A DNA stretch of 64,000 nt from Streptomyces sp. CBMA291. GTDB lineage: Bacteria; Actinomycetota; Actinomycetes; Streptomycetales; Streptomycetaceae. The stretch covers positions 62,001 through 126,000 of the forward strand of contig NZ_MSJP01000079.1 of NCBI RefSeq assembly GCF_014596525.1. The letters run 5' to 3'. Shown here in pieces: positions 26,955 to 35,105 of the stretch (positions within the stretch are counted from its first letter, which is position 1; every line of letters begins with the position of its first letter). Made by a program: the position numbers and the translations under genes. The notes under the pieces are model-generated. The model searched no databases, was not told the DNA's origin, and worked only from the letters and a program-made list of their open reading frames with translations.

Positions 26955-27968
26955 TCAGCGGTTCTGGAGCTTCGCGGATCGGGAGGCGAGCCACCCCGCC
27001 TGGGCCGCTCGGACGCCCGCCTGGAAACGGCTGCGGGCATCGAGGCGTTCCATGAGGTCGGTGGCGATGCGGCGGGCGGTGCGGGGCGAGACGCCGAGGT
27101 GCTTGGCGATGGTCTCGTCGGTGTGCCCTGCGGCCAGCAGCGTCAGGGCGGTCCGCTCCTGGGCGGTGAGCCCGTGTTCGTCGGACCGGGCGGCGGCGCC
27201 GAGCGGCTCGGCATCCGCCCAGACGGTGTCGAACAGGGCGCAGAGCGCCGTCAGCATCCCCTGGCCGGTGAGCACGACGGCACCGGCGGCGGTGTCGTCG
27301 CTGTGGACCGGGATGACGGCGGTCGCCCGGTCCACCACGATCATCCGGGTGGGGAGCGCGGGCACCGTGCGGACCTGGCCGCCGTGGGAGGCCAGCCAGG
27401 TGACGTACTCCACGGTGTGCGGGCTGTTGCGGACGCTGTCCAGGTAGACGGTCCTCATCCGGATGCCGCGTCCGAGCAGATCGAGGTCCAGAGGCTTCGC
27501 GGCCTCGATGTTCTCGGGCTTCTGCCCGCCGTCGGGCGCGAAGGTCATGACCTCCTCGCCCACCTCCCGGGTCAGTACCGCGAGCCGGTCGCGGATCTGG
27601 TCGAGCCCGGTGAGCTGCTCGACGCCGGGATGGTTCCCGGCCGGCCGGTGACCGACATACTCGGAGATGAGCTGCGCCGCTGCCGCCCGGGAGGCCTCGA
27701 CGCGCAGCTGCTGCGCGGCGAGTTCCGCCTGCTGGCGGGCCATCAGGAGATCCATCCCGATCTCGGGGGAGACGGCCCGCAGTTCGCCGGCGCGGTCCGC
27801 CGAGGGACGCAACAAGGCCAGTTCGCTGAGGGTGTCCAGTGCCTGTCTGATCTGCTGCTCGGGCAGCGCCAGGCGTACGCCCAGGGCGGAAACCCCGTCC
27901 TGCGGATGGGCGAGCATCGCCCGATAGACCGTCTCCGAGACCTTGTCCAGCCCCAGTACCGTGAGCAT
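26955..27968 (-). CDS. LuxR-type transcriptional regulator with TrmB-like N-terminus
   Basis: 337 residues. The N-terminal ~70 residues form a TrmB-like helix-turn-helix (LGLDKVSETVYRAMLAHPQD). A helical stretch and a ~150-residue ligand-type domain follow (PLDLDLLGRGIRMRTVYLDS, ATAVIPVHSDDT). The C-terminus is a LuxR helix-turn-helix: GLTAQERTALTLLAAGHTDE and LGVSPRTARRIATDLMERLD. It is divergent from a 118-residue protein and a small secreted peptide. An imperfect palindrome GTGTTCGATACGGACAC at 27990-28006 lies in the divergent gap. Confidence 0.88.
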   Translation of the reverse strand: MLTVLGLDKVSETVYRAMLAHPQDGVSALGVRLALPEQQIRQALDTLSELALLRPSADRAGELRAVSPEIGMDLLMARQQAELAAQQLRVEASRAAAAQLISEYVGHRPAGNHPGVEQLTGLDQIRDRLAVLTREVGEEVMTFAPDGGQKPENIEAAKPLDLDLLGRGIRMRTVYLDSVRNSPHTVEYVTWLASHGGQVRTVPALPTRMIVVDRATAVIPVHSDDTAAGAVVLTGQGMLTALCALFDTVWADAEPLGAAARSDEHGLTAQERTALTLLAAGHTDETIAKHLGVSPRTARRIATDLMERLDARSRFQAGVRAAQAGWLASRSAKLQNR

Positions 27969-27989
27969 CCCGACCCCCGTGATGAACCC

Positions 27990-28006
27990 GTGTTCGATAC
28001 GGACAC
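27990..28006. promoter_or_regulatory. Imperfect palindrome in divergent promoter region
   Basis: GTGTTCGATACGGACAC is 17 bases with two mismatched arm positions, 22 bases upstream of the LuxR-type start. A second small palindrome, CCACGG-ATCA-CCGTGG, is at 28035-28050. Either could be the regulator's own site. Inference from position only. Confidence 0.35.
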
Positions 28007-28125
28007 GATCCTTTCACAAGCGCGGGAAGCTCTGCCACGGATCACCGTGGCCGGTTCCGGCCGGGGACTGAACCGGCCGCGACCACCCCCTTCACGCCGA
28101 TCGCCCACCTCGGCACGCTCGGTGC

Positions 28126-28482
28126 ATGTATCTCGTCCACGTGACCTTGCAGCCCGGTTCTCCCGGCCTCTTCCTGCCCCGCGACACCCGCGAGCTTCTG
28201 TGGGCCGCCGCCCACCCCGAGGACCGGATCGAGCATGTCGTCGTCCATCCGGACGCCGTCCCCGCTCCCATGCTCGGGGTCTACGTGCTCGCCGACTCAC
28301 TCGCCTCGGCGGAGCGCCAGACCTTCGCGTTCTGCCGTCGCGCGCTGGAGGCCGCACCCCAGCTCGCCCTCTGGACGGCGGGAGCTGCCGCCGCGTCGTT
28401 CGTCGCGCTGTTCTACGAGCGTCTGCTGTCCGCCCCCGACGCTCCTGGCCGGAACGGTCCAGGGACGGTTTCGGCCAGCTGA
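28126..28482 (+). CDS. Conserved-looking 118-residue protein, unknown function
   Basis: Begins MYLVHVTLQPGSPGLFLPRD, with alternating strands and helices, EHVVVHPDAVPAPMLGVYVL in the middle and an Ala-rich helix (LALWTAGAAAASFVALFYER) near the end that could be amphipathic or membrane-touching. Codon use is normal for this genome, so it is probably real. It lies between the divergent LuxR-type regulator and the secreted peptide and is transcribed with the peptide. I do not recognise the family. Confidence 0.65.
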   Translation: MYLVHVTLQPGSPGLFLPRDTRELLWAAAHPEDRIEHVVVHPDAVPAPMLGVYVLADSLASAERQTFAFCRRALEAAPQLALWTAGAAAASFVALFYERLLSAPDAPGRNGPGTVSAS

Positions 28483-28628
28483 GAACCCTTCCACCCGCTC
28501 TGACCAGCGGCGAAGCTAGTGGTCGTCGGCAGGGAACACCACCCTGGCGGCCACCGGACAAGGCGTCACCGCGGGACGCCGAGACCGCCGTAGCCCACCG
28601 TCTCGTCGTATCGGAAGAGGACACCGTC

Positions 28629-28766
28629 ATGCTCCGCAACCTCGCCCTCAAGGCCGCCGCGGTCGCCGCCTTCGCCCTCGCCGTCCTGGTCCCCGCCGCC
28701 GCGGTCCAGACGGCGTCCGCCCAGCCCGCCTACACCGTCCAGGCCGACAACATGATCTGGGGCTGA
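28629..28766 (+). CDS. Small secreted peptide precursor
   Basis: 45 residues from ATG with GGAAGAGG nine bases upstream. The first ~31 residues are a clean signal peptide (ALKAAAVAAFALAVLVPAAA). The predicted cut after ASA leaves QPAYTVQADNMIWG, a 14-residue product that could start as pyroglutamate. It follows the 118-residue gene by 146 bases and faces the LuxR-type regulator. A signalling role is inference; it could be a short wall protein or a decayed gene. Confidence 0.6.
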   Translation: MLRNLALKAAAVAAFALAVLVPAAAVQTASAQPAYTVQADNMIWG

Positions 28767-29162
28767 CCCTCGGGGCCCCACCCGGTCCGCCGCGCCGCCG
28801 ACACGGCTGCTCCTGCAGGGCAGCCGCCCCCTCGTCCGGCCGCACCACGCCCGCCACCGGGGTCGTATCACGCCCCATCAGGCCCGCCAACGGTGTCCTG
28901 TCACACCGCACGGCACCGCATCGCACGACACTGCGCTGCACGACACCGCACCGCGCCGCCCCGCACCATGCCGCGCCATGCCCGCTGTGCCCGCCATGCC
29001 CGCTGTGCCGCGCCACACCGGGCACACCCGCCACACCGGGCACACCCGCAACACCCGGCGTAACCGGCACCCCCGGCGTACTCGGCGCTGCCCATCTCCC
29101 TGCTGTTCCGCGGACCCACGGCGTCCGCGACACCCTTCCGCACTCACCACCGGAGCCCACTC
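28767..29162. repeat. Low-complexity leader with degenerate short repeats
   Basis: About 400 bases without a gene. From ~28880 to 29110 it is made of degenerate CACCGCAC, CCATGCCCGCTGTGCC and CCACACCGGGCACACC units. The NlpC/P60 gene begins right after. A similar C-rich repeat region precedes the next gene. Confidence 0.7.
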
Positions 29163-30617
29163 GTGTCTGTCAACAGGTCCAAGATCGTTCGTACCGCTGT
29201 CGCCGCCTCCCTCGCCGCGACGGCCGCCGTCTCCTCCCTCTCGCTCAGCACCACCGCACAGGCCGTCGGCACCTCCACGATCGGCGGCTACATCACCCGC
29301 GACGAGATCGTCGCCCGCGCCCAGAACTGGGTCGACCAGCGCGTCCCGTACAGCCAGACCTCCTGGCACGCCGACAGCAACGGTTCCTACCGCCAGGACT
29401 GCTCGGGCCTCGTCTCCATGGCCTGGCACCTCACGAGCAGCCGTGTGACCTCCACCCTTGACGACATATCGACCCAGCTCGGCAGTCTGGACGACCTGCG
29501 CCCCGGCGACATGATCGACAACATCACGACGCACGTCGTCCTCTTCACCGGCTGGACCGACAGCAGCCACACCACCGCCAACATCATCGAAGAGCCGAGG
29601 CCCGGCCTGACCGCGCGCCAGAACACCTACGCACGCAGCTACCTGATCAACAACGGCTTCAAGCCCTACCGTTACGACCGGACGATCGACAGCGCCCCGC
29701 TGCCGCCCAAGCCCGCGCCCGCGCCCTGGCGCGCCCAGGTCCTGGTGAACGGCGGCGGAGACATCTTCCACTCCACCCGCCTCTCGGACGGCAACTGGAC
29801 GTCCTTCGGAAACGTCGAGGCGGCGGCCGGTGACATCGGCAACGTCCAGTCGATCTCCGACGCCGGTATCGACGGCAACACCCATGTGCTGGCGGTCGGC
29901 GGGGACGGCGGCCTGTACCACGCCGTCCGCGCCTCCAACGGCAGCTGGGCGCCGTTCGCGAACGTCGGTCCGGTGGCCGGGACGCTGACCGACATCTCGA
30001 AGGTCTCCACGGTCTCCATCGGCGGTGACCTGCACGTCGTGGCGGTGGCCGACGGGAAGATCTTCCACACCGCCCGGCTCGCCAACGGCTCCTGGCTGCG
30101 GTTCACCGACATCTCCACCCAGGCAGGTGCCATCGGTACGGTCACCAGCGCGTCGGCCGCGAACGTCAACGGTCAGCTCCAGGTCGTCGCGGTCTCCGGT
30201 GGCGGGGTGAGCCACACCATCCGCGCCGTGGGCGGGGCCTGGTCCCCGTGGGGCGACGTGTACGCGGCGGCGGGCAACGTCGGCAGCGCTCAGGACGTCG
30301 CGGTCACGGGCACCGGCGGCGACATGCAGATCATCGTGGTGACCGGCAGCGGCCAGCAGTACCACGCCGCCCGCTACGCCTCCGGCTCCTGGCAGCCGTT
30401 CAACGCGCTCGCCCCGGTGATCGGCTCCTTCACCGCCAACCGGGTCGGCGTGGCCACCGTGGACGGAGAACTCCAGGCCACGTTCATCACCAACGACGAC
30501 CGCGTCATGCACACCATCCGCGACGGTTCCGGCAGCTGGGACCCGGCGGCCGCGATCACCCTCAACGGCGTCAGCGGAAACCACTACGCCGTCTCGATCA
30601 CCGGCACCGCCGGCTGA
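29163..30617 (+). CDS. Secreted NlpC/P60-like endopeptidase with C-terminal beta-propeller-like repeats
   Basis: 484 residues from GTG with GGAG upstream. Signal peptide to ~residue 38. The NlpC/P60-like domain has VPYSQTSWHADSNGSYRQDC with the presumed nucleophile C80, then RPGDMI and the His in ITTHVVLFTGW. After a Pro-rich linker (~180-190) come ~290 residues of ~45-residue repeats with HAVRASNGSWAPFANVG-type units, like PLL/tectonin-type lectin propellers. It probably cleaves peptidoglycan stem peptides and binds a glycan. The next gene carries the same C-terminal domain. Confidence 0.85.
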   Translation: MSVNRSKIVRTAVAASLAATAAVSSLSLSTTAQAVGTSTIGGYITRDEIVARAQNWVDQRVPYSQTSWHADSNGSYRQDCSGLVSMAWHLTSSRVTSTLDDISTQLGSLDDLRPGDMIDNITTHVVLFTGWTDSSHTTANIIEEPRPGLTARQNTYARSYLINNGFKPYRYDRTIDSAPLPPKPAPAPWRAQVLVNGGGDIFHSTRLSDGNWTSFGNVEAAAGDIGNVQSISDAGIDGNTHVLAVGGDGGLYHAVRASNGSWAPFANVGPVAGTLTDISKVSTVSIGGDLHVVAVADGKIFHTARLANGSWLRFTDISTQAGAIGTVTSASAANVNGQLQVVAVSGGGVSHTIRAVGGAWSPWGDVYAAAGNVGSAQDVAVTGTGGDMQIIVVTGSGQQYHAARYASGSWQPFNALAPVIGSFTANRVGVATVDGELQATFITNDDRVMHTIRDGSGSWDPAAAITLNGVSGNHYAVSITGTAG

Positions 30618-30877
30618 CCCGGACCGCGATCACCCGCACCGCCCGGCCGAACCCGGACCACTGTCGGGGGCACCGCCCGGCCGAACGGGACCACGATCGG
30701 AGGCACGGCGAGCACCGCCGTCACGCGGGCGCTCGTCGTGCCCCGTCGTACCCCGTCGTGCCCCACCTCGTGCCCGGCCCCGTCGTGCCACGGCCTTGTG
30801 CCCCGACCCCGGCCCCGTCGCGCCTCGCCCCCGTCGTGCCCCGCCCCCTCGCGTACGTTCCCAGAAGGAGACACCCG
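30618..30877. repeat. C-rich low-complexity leader
   Basis: Repeated CCCCGTCGTGCC-type units between 30735 and 30850, with no gene. It resembles the leader upstream of the paralogous gene. It ends in AGAAGGAG, the ribosome binding site of the Rpf-like gene. Confidence 0.65.
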
Positions 30878-32173
30878 ATGTCCCGCACCGCCCGGACTCC
30901 GCTTCTCGCCGGTCTCGCCGCCGCCTCACTCGTATCCCTCGGCCTCGTCACCGTCGCGACGGTGACCGCCGGCGCGGCCTCCGTCGCCACGTGGGACCGG
31001 GTCGCCCAGTGCGAGAGCACGGGCAACTGGAGCATCAACACCGGGAACGGCTACTACGGCGGTCTCCAGATCAGCCTCTACAACTGGCGCTACTACGGCG
31101 GCCTCAACTACGCGGCCCGCCCGGACCTGGCCACCAAGAAACAGCAGATCCTCATCGCCGAGAAGATCCTCGCCGACCAGGGGGCCCGTGCCTGGTCGTG
31201 CTCGCCGGGCACCGGACTCGCCACCGACCACGCCAACCCGTATCCCGACCCGACTCCGACGCCCGCTCCGGCACCGAGCTGGAAGACGCAGATACTGGTC
31301 AACGGCGGCGGCGCGATCTTCCACGCCACCCGCGGGGCGTCCGGCACCTGGTCGGGCTTCGCCGACATCGGTGCCCAGGCGGGGAACATCGGCTCCGTGG
31401 GTTCGGTGGCGGACGCCGGTATCAACGGTGACACGCATGTGGTGGCCGTCGGAGGAAACGGTCACGTCTACCACGCGGTCCGCTTCGCCGATGGCCAGTG
31501 GGGTGCGTTCGGGGACGTCAACTCCCAGGCGGGGGCGCTGGATTCGGTGACCAAGGTGTCGGCGGTGTCCATCGGTTCCGAACTGAACGTGTTGGCCGTC
31601 GCGAACGGACGAGTCTTCCACTCGGTGCGCCACACGGACGGTACGTGGTCGGCGTTCGGCGACGTCGAGTCGCAGGCGGGCTCGCTGCCCGCAGCGGTGA
31701 CCAGCGTGTCCGAGGCTTCCGTGAACGGCAGGCTCCAGGTGGTGGCCGTCGCCGGTGCCCGGGTGTACCACTCGATCCGAGGCACCGACGGCACGTGGAG
31801 CGCGTGGGGCGACGTGTACGCGGCGGCGGGGGACGCGGGCGCGGCGACCGACGTCGCGGTGACCGGTTCCGGCGCGGACCTACAGATCGTCGTCGCCTCG
31901 AACGGGGGGACGAAGCAGTACCACGGCGCCCGGCTCGCCAGCGGCCAGTGGACGCCACTGACCGATCTGACCTCGGTGGCGGGCTCGTTCACCACGACGT
32001 CGGTGAGCGCCGCGACGGTCGCCGGTGAGCTTCAAGTGGCGTTCGTGACGACGGACGACCGCATCCTGCACGCCATCCGCCACGTCGACGGCACCTGGCA
32101 GAGCGCCGCCGCGATCAACCTGACCGGCGTCACCGGCAACCACTACGCCGCAGGCATCACCGGAACCCTCTGA
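30878..32173 (+). CDS. Rpf-like transglycosylase with C-terminal beta-propeller-like repeats
   Basis: 431 residues from ATG with AGAAGGAG upstream. Signal peptide to ~residue 34. The Rpf domain starts ATWDRVAQCESTGNWSINTG with catalytic E46, then YYGGLQISLYNWRYYGG and a C-terminal Cys (ARAWSCSPG) that should pair with the first Cys. A Pro-rich linker (YPDPTPTPAPAP) leads to ~280 residues of the same repeats as in the gene before. Rpf proteins cleave the glycan strand and promote spore or dormant-cell growth. Confidence 0.92.
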   Translation: MSRTARTPLLAGLAAASLVSLGLVTVATVTAGAASVATWDRVAQCESTGNWSINTGNGYYGGLQISLYNWRYYGGLNYAARPDLATKKQQILIAEKILADQGARAWSCSPGTGLATDHANPYPDPTPTPAPAPSWKTQILVNGGGAIFHATRGASGTWSGFADIGAQAGNIGSVGSVADAGINGDTHVVAVGGNGHVYHAVRFADGQWGAFGDVNSQAGALDSVTKVSAVSIGSELNVLAVANGRVFHSVRHTDGTWSAFGDVESQAGSLPAAVTSVSEASVNGRLQVVAVAGARVYHSIRGTDGTWSAWGDVYAAAGDAGAATDVAVTGSGADLQIVVASNGGTKQYHGARLASGQWTPLTDLTSVAGSFTTTSVSAATVAGELQVAFVTTDDRILHAIRHVDGTWQSAAAINLTGVTGNHYAAGITGTL

Positions 32174-32193
32174 CACCCCCCGAGGGACGGCCG

Positions 32194-32225
32194 CAGCGCT
32201 CCGGTCTCGTACGACCGGAGCGCTG
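32194..32225. terminator. Hairpin terminator after the Rpf-like gene
   Basis: CAGCGCTCCGGTC (32194-32206) pairs perfectly with 32213-32225 across a six-base loop, starting 20 bases after the stop codon. Confidence 0.8.
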
Positions 32226-32368
32226 TCACGTGTTCACCGACGGGATCTCGGCCCCGTCGTCCACCGGACGGGCCCGACGGGTGCGCTCGGTCGCCGTGAG
32301 AGTCCTTGTCGGCGACACTGCCGAAGGGCCGGGAAGCACCGCGATCCGCTGTCGCGCCGGTGTCCGCT

Positions 32369-32929
32369 CTACGGGTGGTAGAGCTTTCGGGCGCGGGCCG
32401 GATCGGCGGGGCCGTCCTGGGACAGAGGCAGGAAGAAGTCCAGCTGCCACGCCTGTACGGTGCCCGCCTGACGGTTGGCGGTGGTCACCCAGGGCGGGTA
32501 GACACGGAAGGCGCGCTTCCCGCCGGAGCCGTTCACCGAGACGACGCCGTGTCGGCGGAGCGCGTCCACGGGAAAGACGAACTGGCCGAAGTGCCGGGGC
32601 TCGCGGGTGCTGATGACGAAGAGGTCGACGGGGTCCGCGATGTCGAAGGGCGCGATGGGCCCGGCCGGGGACCTCTTCCAGACGGTGACGAACTGTCCGA
32701 CCTTGGTGGGCGTCGTCCTGGCCGCGCGGAAGCGGACGGCGAGGCCGTCCAGGGTGAACGCGTGGGCGGCGTAGGCGGTGCCCTCGGCCTCGGGCACCGG
32801 CCGCGAGCAGATGAAACCGCAGGGGTCGTAGACGAGAGCCTTCGCCGCGACGAGATCCCCGTGGGCCGGGGTGGTGTTCCCCCACGTTTCGGGAGGGAGG
32901 TCGGCCGAGTGCTCATGGTTCGTCGTCAT
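32369..32929 (-). CDS. MepB family protein
   Basis: 186 residues from ATG. VYDPCGFICSRPVPEAEGTA, RFRAARTTPTKVGQFVTVWK, GPIAPFDIADPVDLFVIS and RAFRVYPPWVTTANRQA are the conserved blocks of MepB family proteins. The name comes from a gene of the Staphylococcus mepRAB locus; the biochemical role is unknown. It stands alone and does not appear linked to the MFS gene that follows on the other strand. Confidence 0.88.
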   Translation of the reverse strand: MTTNHEHSADLPPETWGNTTPAHGDLVAAKALVYDPCGFICSRPVPEAEGTAYAAHAFTLDGLAVRFRAARTTPTKVGQFVTVWKRSPAGPIAPFDIADPVDLFVISTREPRHFGQFVFPVDALRRHGVVSVNGSGGKRAFRVYPPWVTTANRQAGTVQAWQLDFFLPLSQDGPADPARARKLYHP

Positions 32930-33154
32930 TCGTCCACTCTGTCAGGTTTCCCGGGGGAGTCGGCTCGCCTGGGGCGCCGCTCGGGTGGCCGGGCGAGGCG
33001 AGCCGCGCGCGGGCGGAAGGCTCGTTACGAGGCCGTCCCGCCGCCTCTGGCCAGTGGACGCAACGGCCTTCCCCGCCCTCAGAGGCTTCGCTATCGTCTC
33101 AGGGCATGACTCCGGTCCCGCTCTGGACGAGGCAGTAGTGGACGGCGCTCCAGC

Positions 33155-33280
33155 CGAGTGCCCGACGGGTTCACGGTCGGCCTCGCGGAGCACGGGCGAG
33201 TGCCCTACGTGTTCACCCTCTGACTCGCGGAGCGGGGGCGAGTGCCTTACGTGTTCACACTCTGCCTCGCGGGGCGGGGA
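33155..33280. repeat. 42-bp tandem repeat, three copies
   Basis: Copies start at 33155, 33197 and 33239 with exactly 42-base spacing. The unit begins CGAGTGCCCTACGTGTTCAC and ends CTCGCGGAGCGGGG. Since 42 is a multiple of three, both strands have open frames with 14-residue repeats, but no protein is evident. It lies about 145 bases upstream of the MFS start. Confidence 0.9.
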
Positions 33281-33424
33281 GTACGAGAGGCGCCCCGGAC
33301 CTTCGATGCCGACCGGGCCCGACGGATGAGGCCCCTCCCGGCCGGAGCCTCGCGCGCCGAAGCGGCGGAGACGCCTGTCGCCGAGGCAGCGGAGACTTCC
33401 GACAGGGACCCGGCGGAGACTTCC

Positions 33425-34753
33425 GTGGCCCGCCCAGTGACGAATCCCGTACGCCCTCCGCTCCGCCACGATCGGCGTTTCCTCCGCTACCTCCTGGCCC
33501 GCGCGCAGTCCCAACTGGGTTCCGCCGTCACCGACACGGTGGTGCCGCTCATCGCGGCCGTCGGGCTCGGCGCGTCGGCGGCCCAGATGAGCCTGCTGAT
33601 CGCCCTCCAGTCGGCGGGGCAGCTCATCGCCAGACCTTGGGGCGCGATCCGCGCCGAGGGGTCCGTGCGGCGCCTGCGCATGATGAGGACCATGGAGTGG
33701 TGCCGCTTCCTCACCGTCGGCGCCATCCCCCTGGTCTGGTGGACCGGCCACCTCACCATGCCGCTGCTGATCGTCGCGACCACGGCGACGGCCGTCTGCA
33801 CCGGCTGGTTCAGCGCCTACAGCTCCCCGTACCTCGTCGACCTGGTGGACCGGCGCGACCTCACCCGCGCCGGAGGAGCGCTGGGATCCGCGACGACAAC
33901 GGCGGACGTCGTCGGGCCCGGACTCGCCGGACTGCTCCTGCGGGCGATGCCGATGCCCCTCGTCCTCCTGATCGACGCGGCGAGCTACCTGCTTGGCGCG
34001 GCCCTGCTGTCCCGGCTGCCGGGGGCGAAGCCCGACCGGACGGGCACTGACTGGACGGGCACTGACTGGACGGGCGCCGACTGGACGGGCGCCGACCGGA
34101 CCGGTACCGACGGGCCCCGGGGCACCCGCCCCGCCCACGTGCTGCGCGGTTTCGCAGGCATCTTCGGCCGTCCGCTCCGCGCCCCCGCCGCCGGACTGGC
34201 CGTCATCGCCACGCTGAACGGCATCGCCCTGACGGTCCTCCCTCTCTACGCGACACGCGAACTGGCCATGGCACCCGAGGTGTTCGCCTGGCTGCTCGGC
34301 GCCGGAGCGGTCGGCGGCATCGGCGGCGCCCTCTGCGTCGGCGCTCTCGCCGACAGGCTGTCCTCGAACAAGCGGCTGGGTCTCGCCGGTGCGGTGATCA
34401 CGCTCGCGTTCTGCGTACTGCCGTTCGCCCGGCCGGGCGCCGCCGCGACCGTCGCCGTCCTCTGCTACGAACTCCTGGGCAGCTTCGGCAGCGTGTTCTA
34501 CGTCATCACGTTCATGACGACCGTGCCCTCGGCCGTACGGCCCGGTTCGCTCGCGCGAAGTATGGCCGCCGCGGCACTCGTTCCGGAGTGCGGAATTCTG
34601 GCGGGTGCGCTCGCCGGAGGCGCGTTGAGCGAGGTCGCGGGTAGCCGGACCACCCTGTTCGGCATCGCCGTGATCGCATTCCTCTCGGGATTCATGATCC
34701 TCTCCCGAGCCTCTCTCAAATCCTTTCGCACCAAAGGGGAATCGTCGACATAG
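33425..34753 (+). CDS. MFS transporter (enterobactin-exporter-like, 12 TM)
   Basis: About 442 residues from the chosen GTG, with GGAG seven bases upstream; the frame is open up to 33242 and starts at 33326 or 33438 are also possible. Twelve helices, beginning RFLRYLLARAQSQLGSAVTD. SSPYLVDLVDRRDLTRAGGA and GPGLAGLLLRAMPMP are typical of the EntS-like branch. The central loop (~205-230) is a run of T-G-T-D-W units coded by a 15-bp tandem repeat. Next to the peptide operon it could export the mature product; that is inference. Confidence 0.85.
   Translation: MARPVTNPVRPPLRHDRRFLRYLLARAQSQLGSAVTDTVVPLIAAVGLGASAAQMSLLIALQSAGQLIARPWGAIRAEGSVRRLRMMRTMEWCRFLTVGAIPLVWWTGHLTMPLLIVATTATAVCTGWFSAYSSPYLVDLVDRRDLTRAGGALGSATTTADVVGPGLAGLLLRAMPMPLVLLIDAASYLLGAALLSRLPGAKPDRTGTDWTGTDWTGADWTGADRTGTDGPRGTRPAHVLRGFAGIFGRPLRAPAAGLAVIATLNGIALTVLPLYATRELAMAPEVFAWLLGAGAVGGIGGALCVGALADRLSSNKRLGLAGAVITLAFCVLPFARPGAAATVAVLCYELLGSFGSVFYVITFMTTVPSAVRPGSLARSMAAAALVPECGILAGALAGGALSEVAGSRTTLFGIAVIAFLSGFMILSRASLKSFRTKGESST
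34038..34112. repeat. 15-bp tandem repeat inside the MFS central loop
   Basis: About five copies of GGACGGGCACTGACT with base changes in later copies. It codes for D-W-T-G-x units in the cytoplasmic loop between the two halves of the transporter. It keeps the frame. Confidence 0.85.
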
Positions 34754-34759
34754 GGACTG

Positions 34760-34787
34760 TTGACAGCTTAGGCCCGCTCTCTATAGT
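34760..34787 (+). promoter_or_regulatory. Near-consensus sigma-70 type promoter of the peptide operon
   Basis: TTGACA (34760-34765), a 16-base spacer and TATAGT (34782-34787), starting seven bases after the MFS stop codon. Predicted start of transcription is near 34794, giving a 5' leader of about 30 bases before the peptide ATG. Such a consensus site is rare in Streptomyces and points to strong transcription by the housekeeping HrdB polymerase. Confidence 0.85.
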
Positions 34788-34824
34788 GAGGAATCGTCGT
34801 GCGCGTCCCCAGGGAAGGAAAAAC

Positions 34825-35016
34825 ATGAGTGATTTCGCCCAGCGTGACGTTCTGCTCGCCAGTGCCCTCACCGAATTGGCGGCGGCCGAACCCGAGGAGG
34901 TAACCGCCGCCAACCCGTTCGACTGCGACATGCTCGAAGGAAACGCGGACCACACGGTCGGAATGTGGAGGATCACCTACAGCACGTTCATGACCGACGC
35001 CACCGCGGGCAACTGA
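34825..35016 (+). CDS. 63-residue peptide, candidate RiPP precursor
   Basis: ATG with GGGAAGGA upstream. The first ~38 residues (MSDFAQRDVLLASALTELAA then EPEEVTAANPF) look like an acidic helical leader. The C-terminal part DHTVGMWRITYSTFMTDATA plus GN is rich in Thr, Tyr, Trp, Met and His and could be the core. There is one Cys and no signal peptide. It is led by the strong promoter and followed in 89 bases by two proteins of families linked to peptide modification. I do not recognise the peptide itself. Confidence 0.7.
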   Translation: MSDFAQRDVLLASALTELAAAEPEEVTAANPFDCDMLEGNADHTVGMWRITYSTFMTDATAGN

Positions 35017-35105
35017 GCACGGATCTTCCCGAACGGTTACGCCGGGGGCGGCGCGTGGATCCGCGCGGCTCCCGGTTCCCTCGACCACCGCGGACGGAGA
35101 GCAAC

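Noticed and set aside
26343..28766. An 807-codon open frame on the plus strand
   Set aside because: It runs antisense to the LuxR-type regulator. Only its last 45 codons (the small peptide) and a short MFS remnant inside it look real.
34825..35016. The peptide as a lanthipeptide or thiopeptide precursor
   Set aside because: There is one Cys, few Ser, no GG/GA cleavage motif, and no lanthionine or cyclodehydration enzyme beside it.
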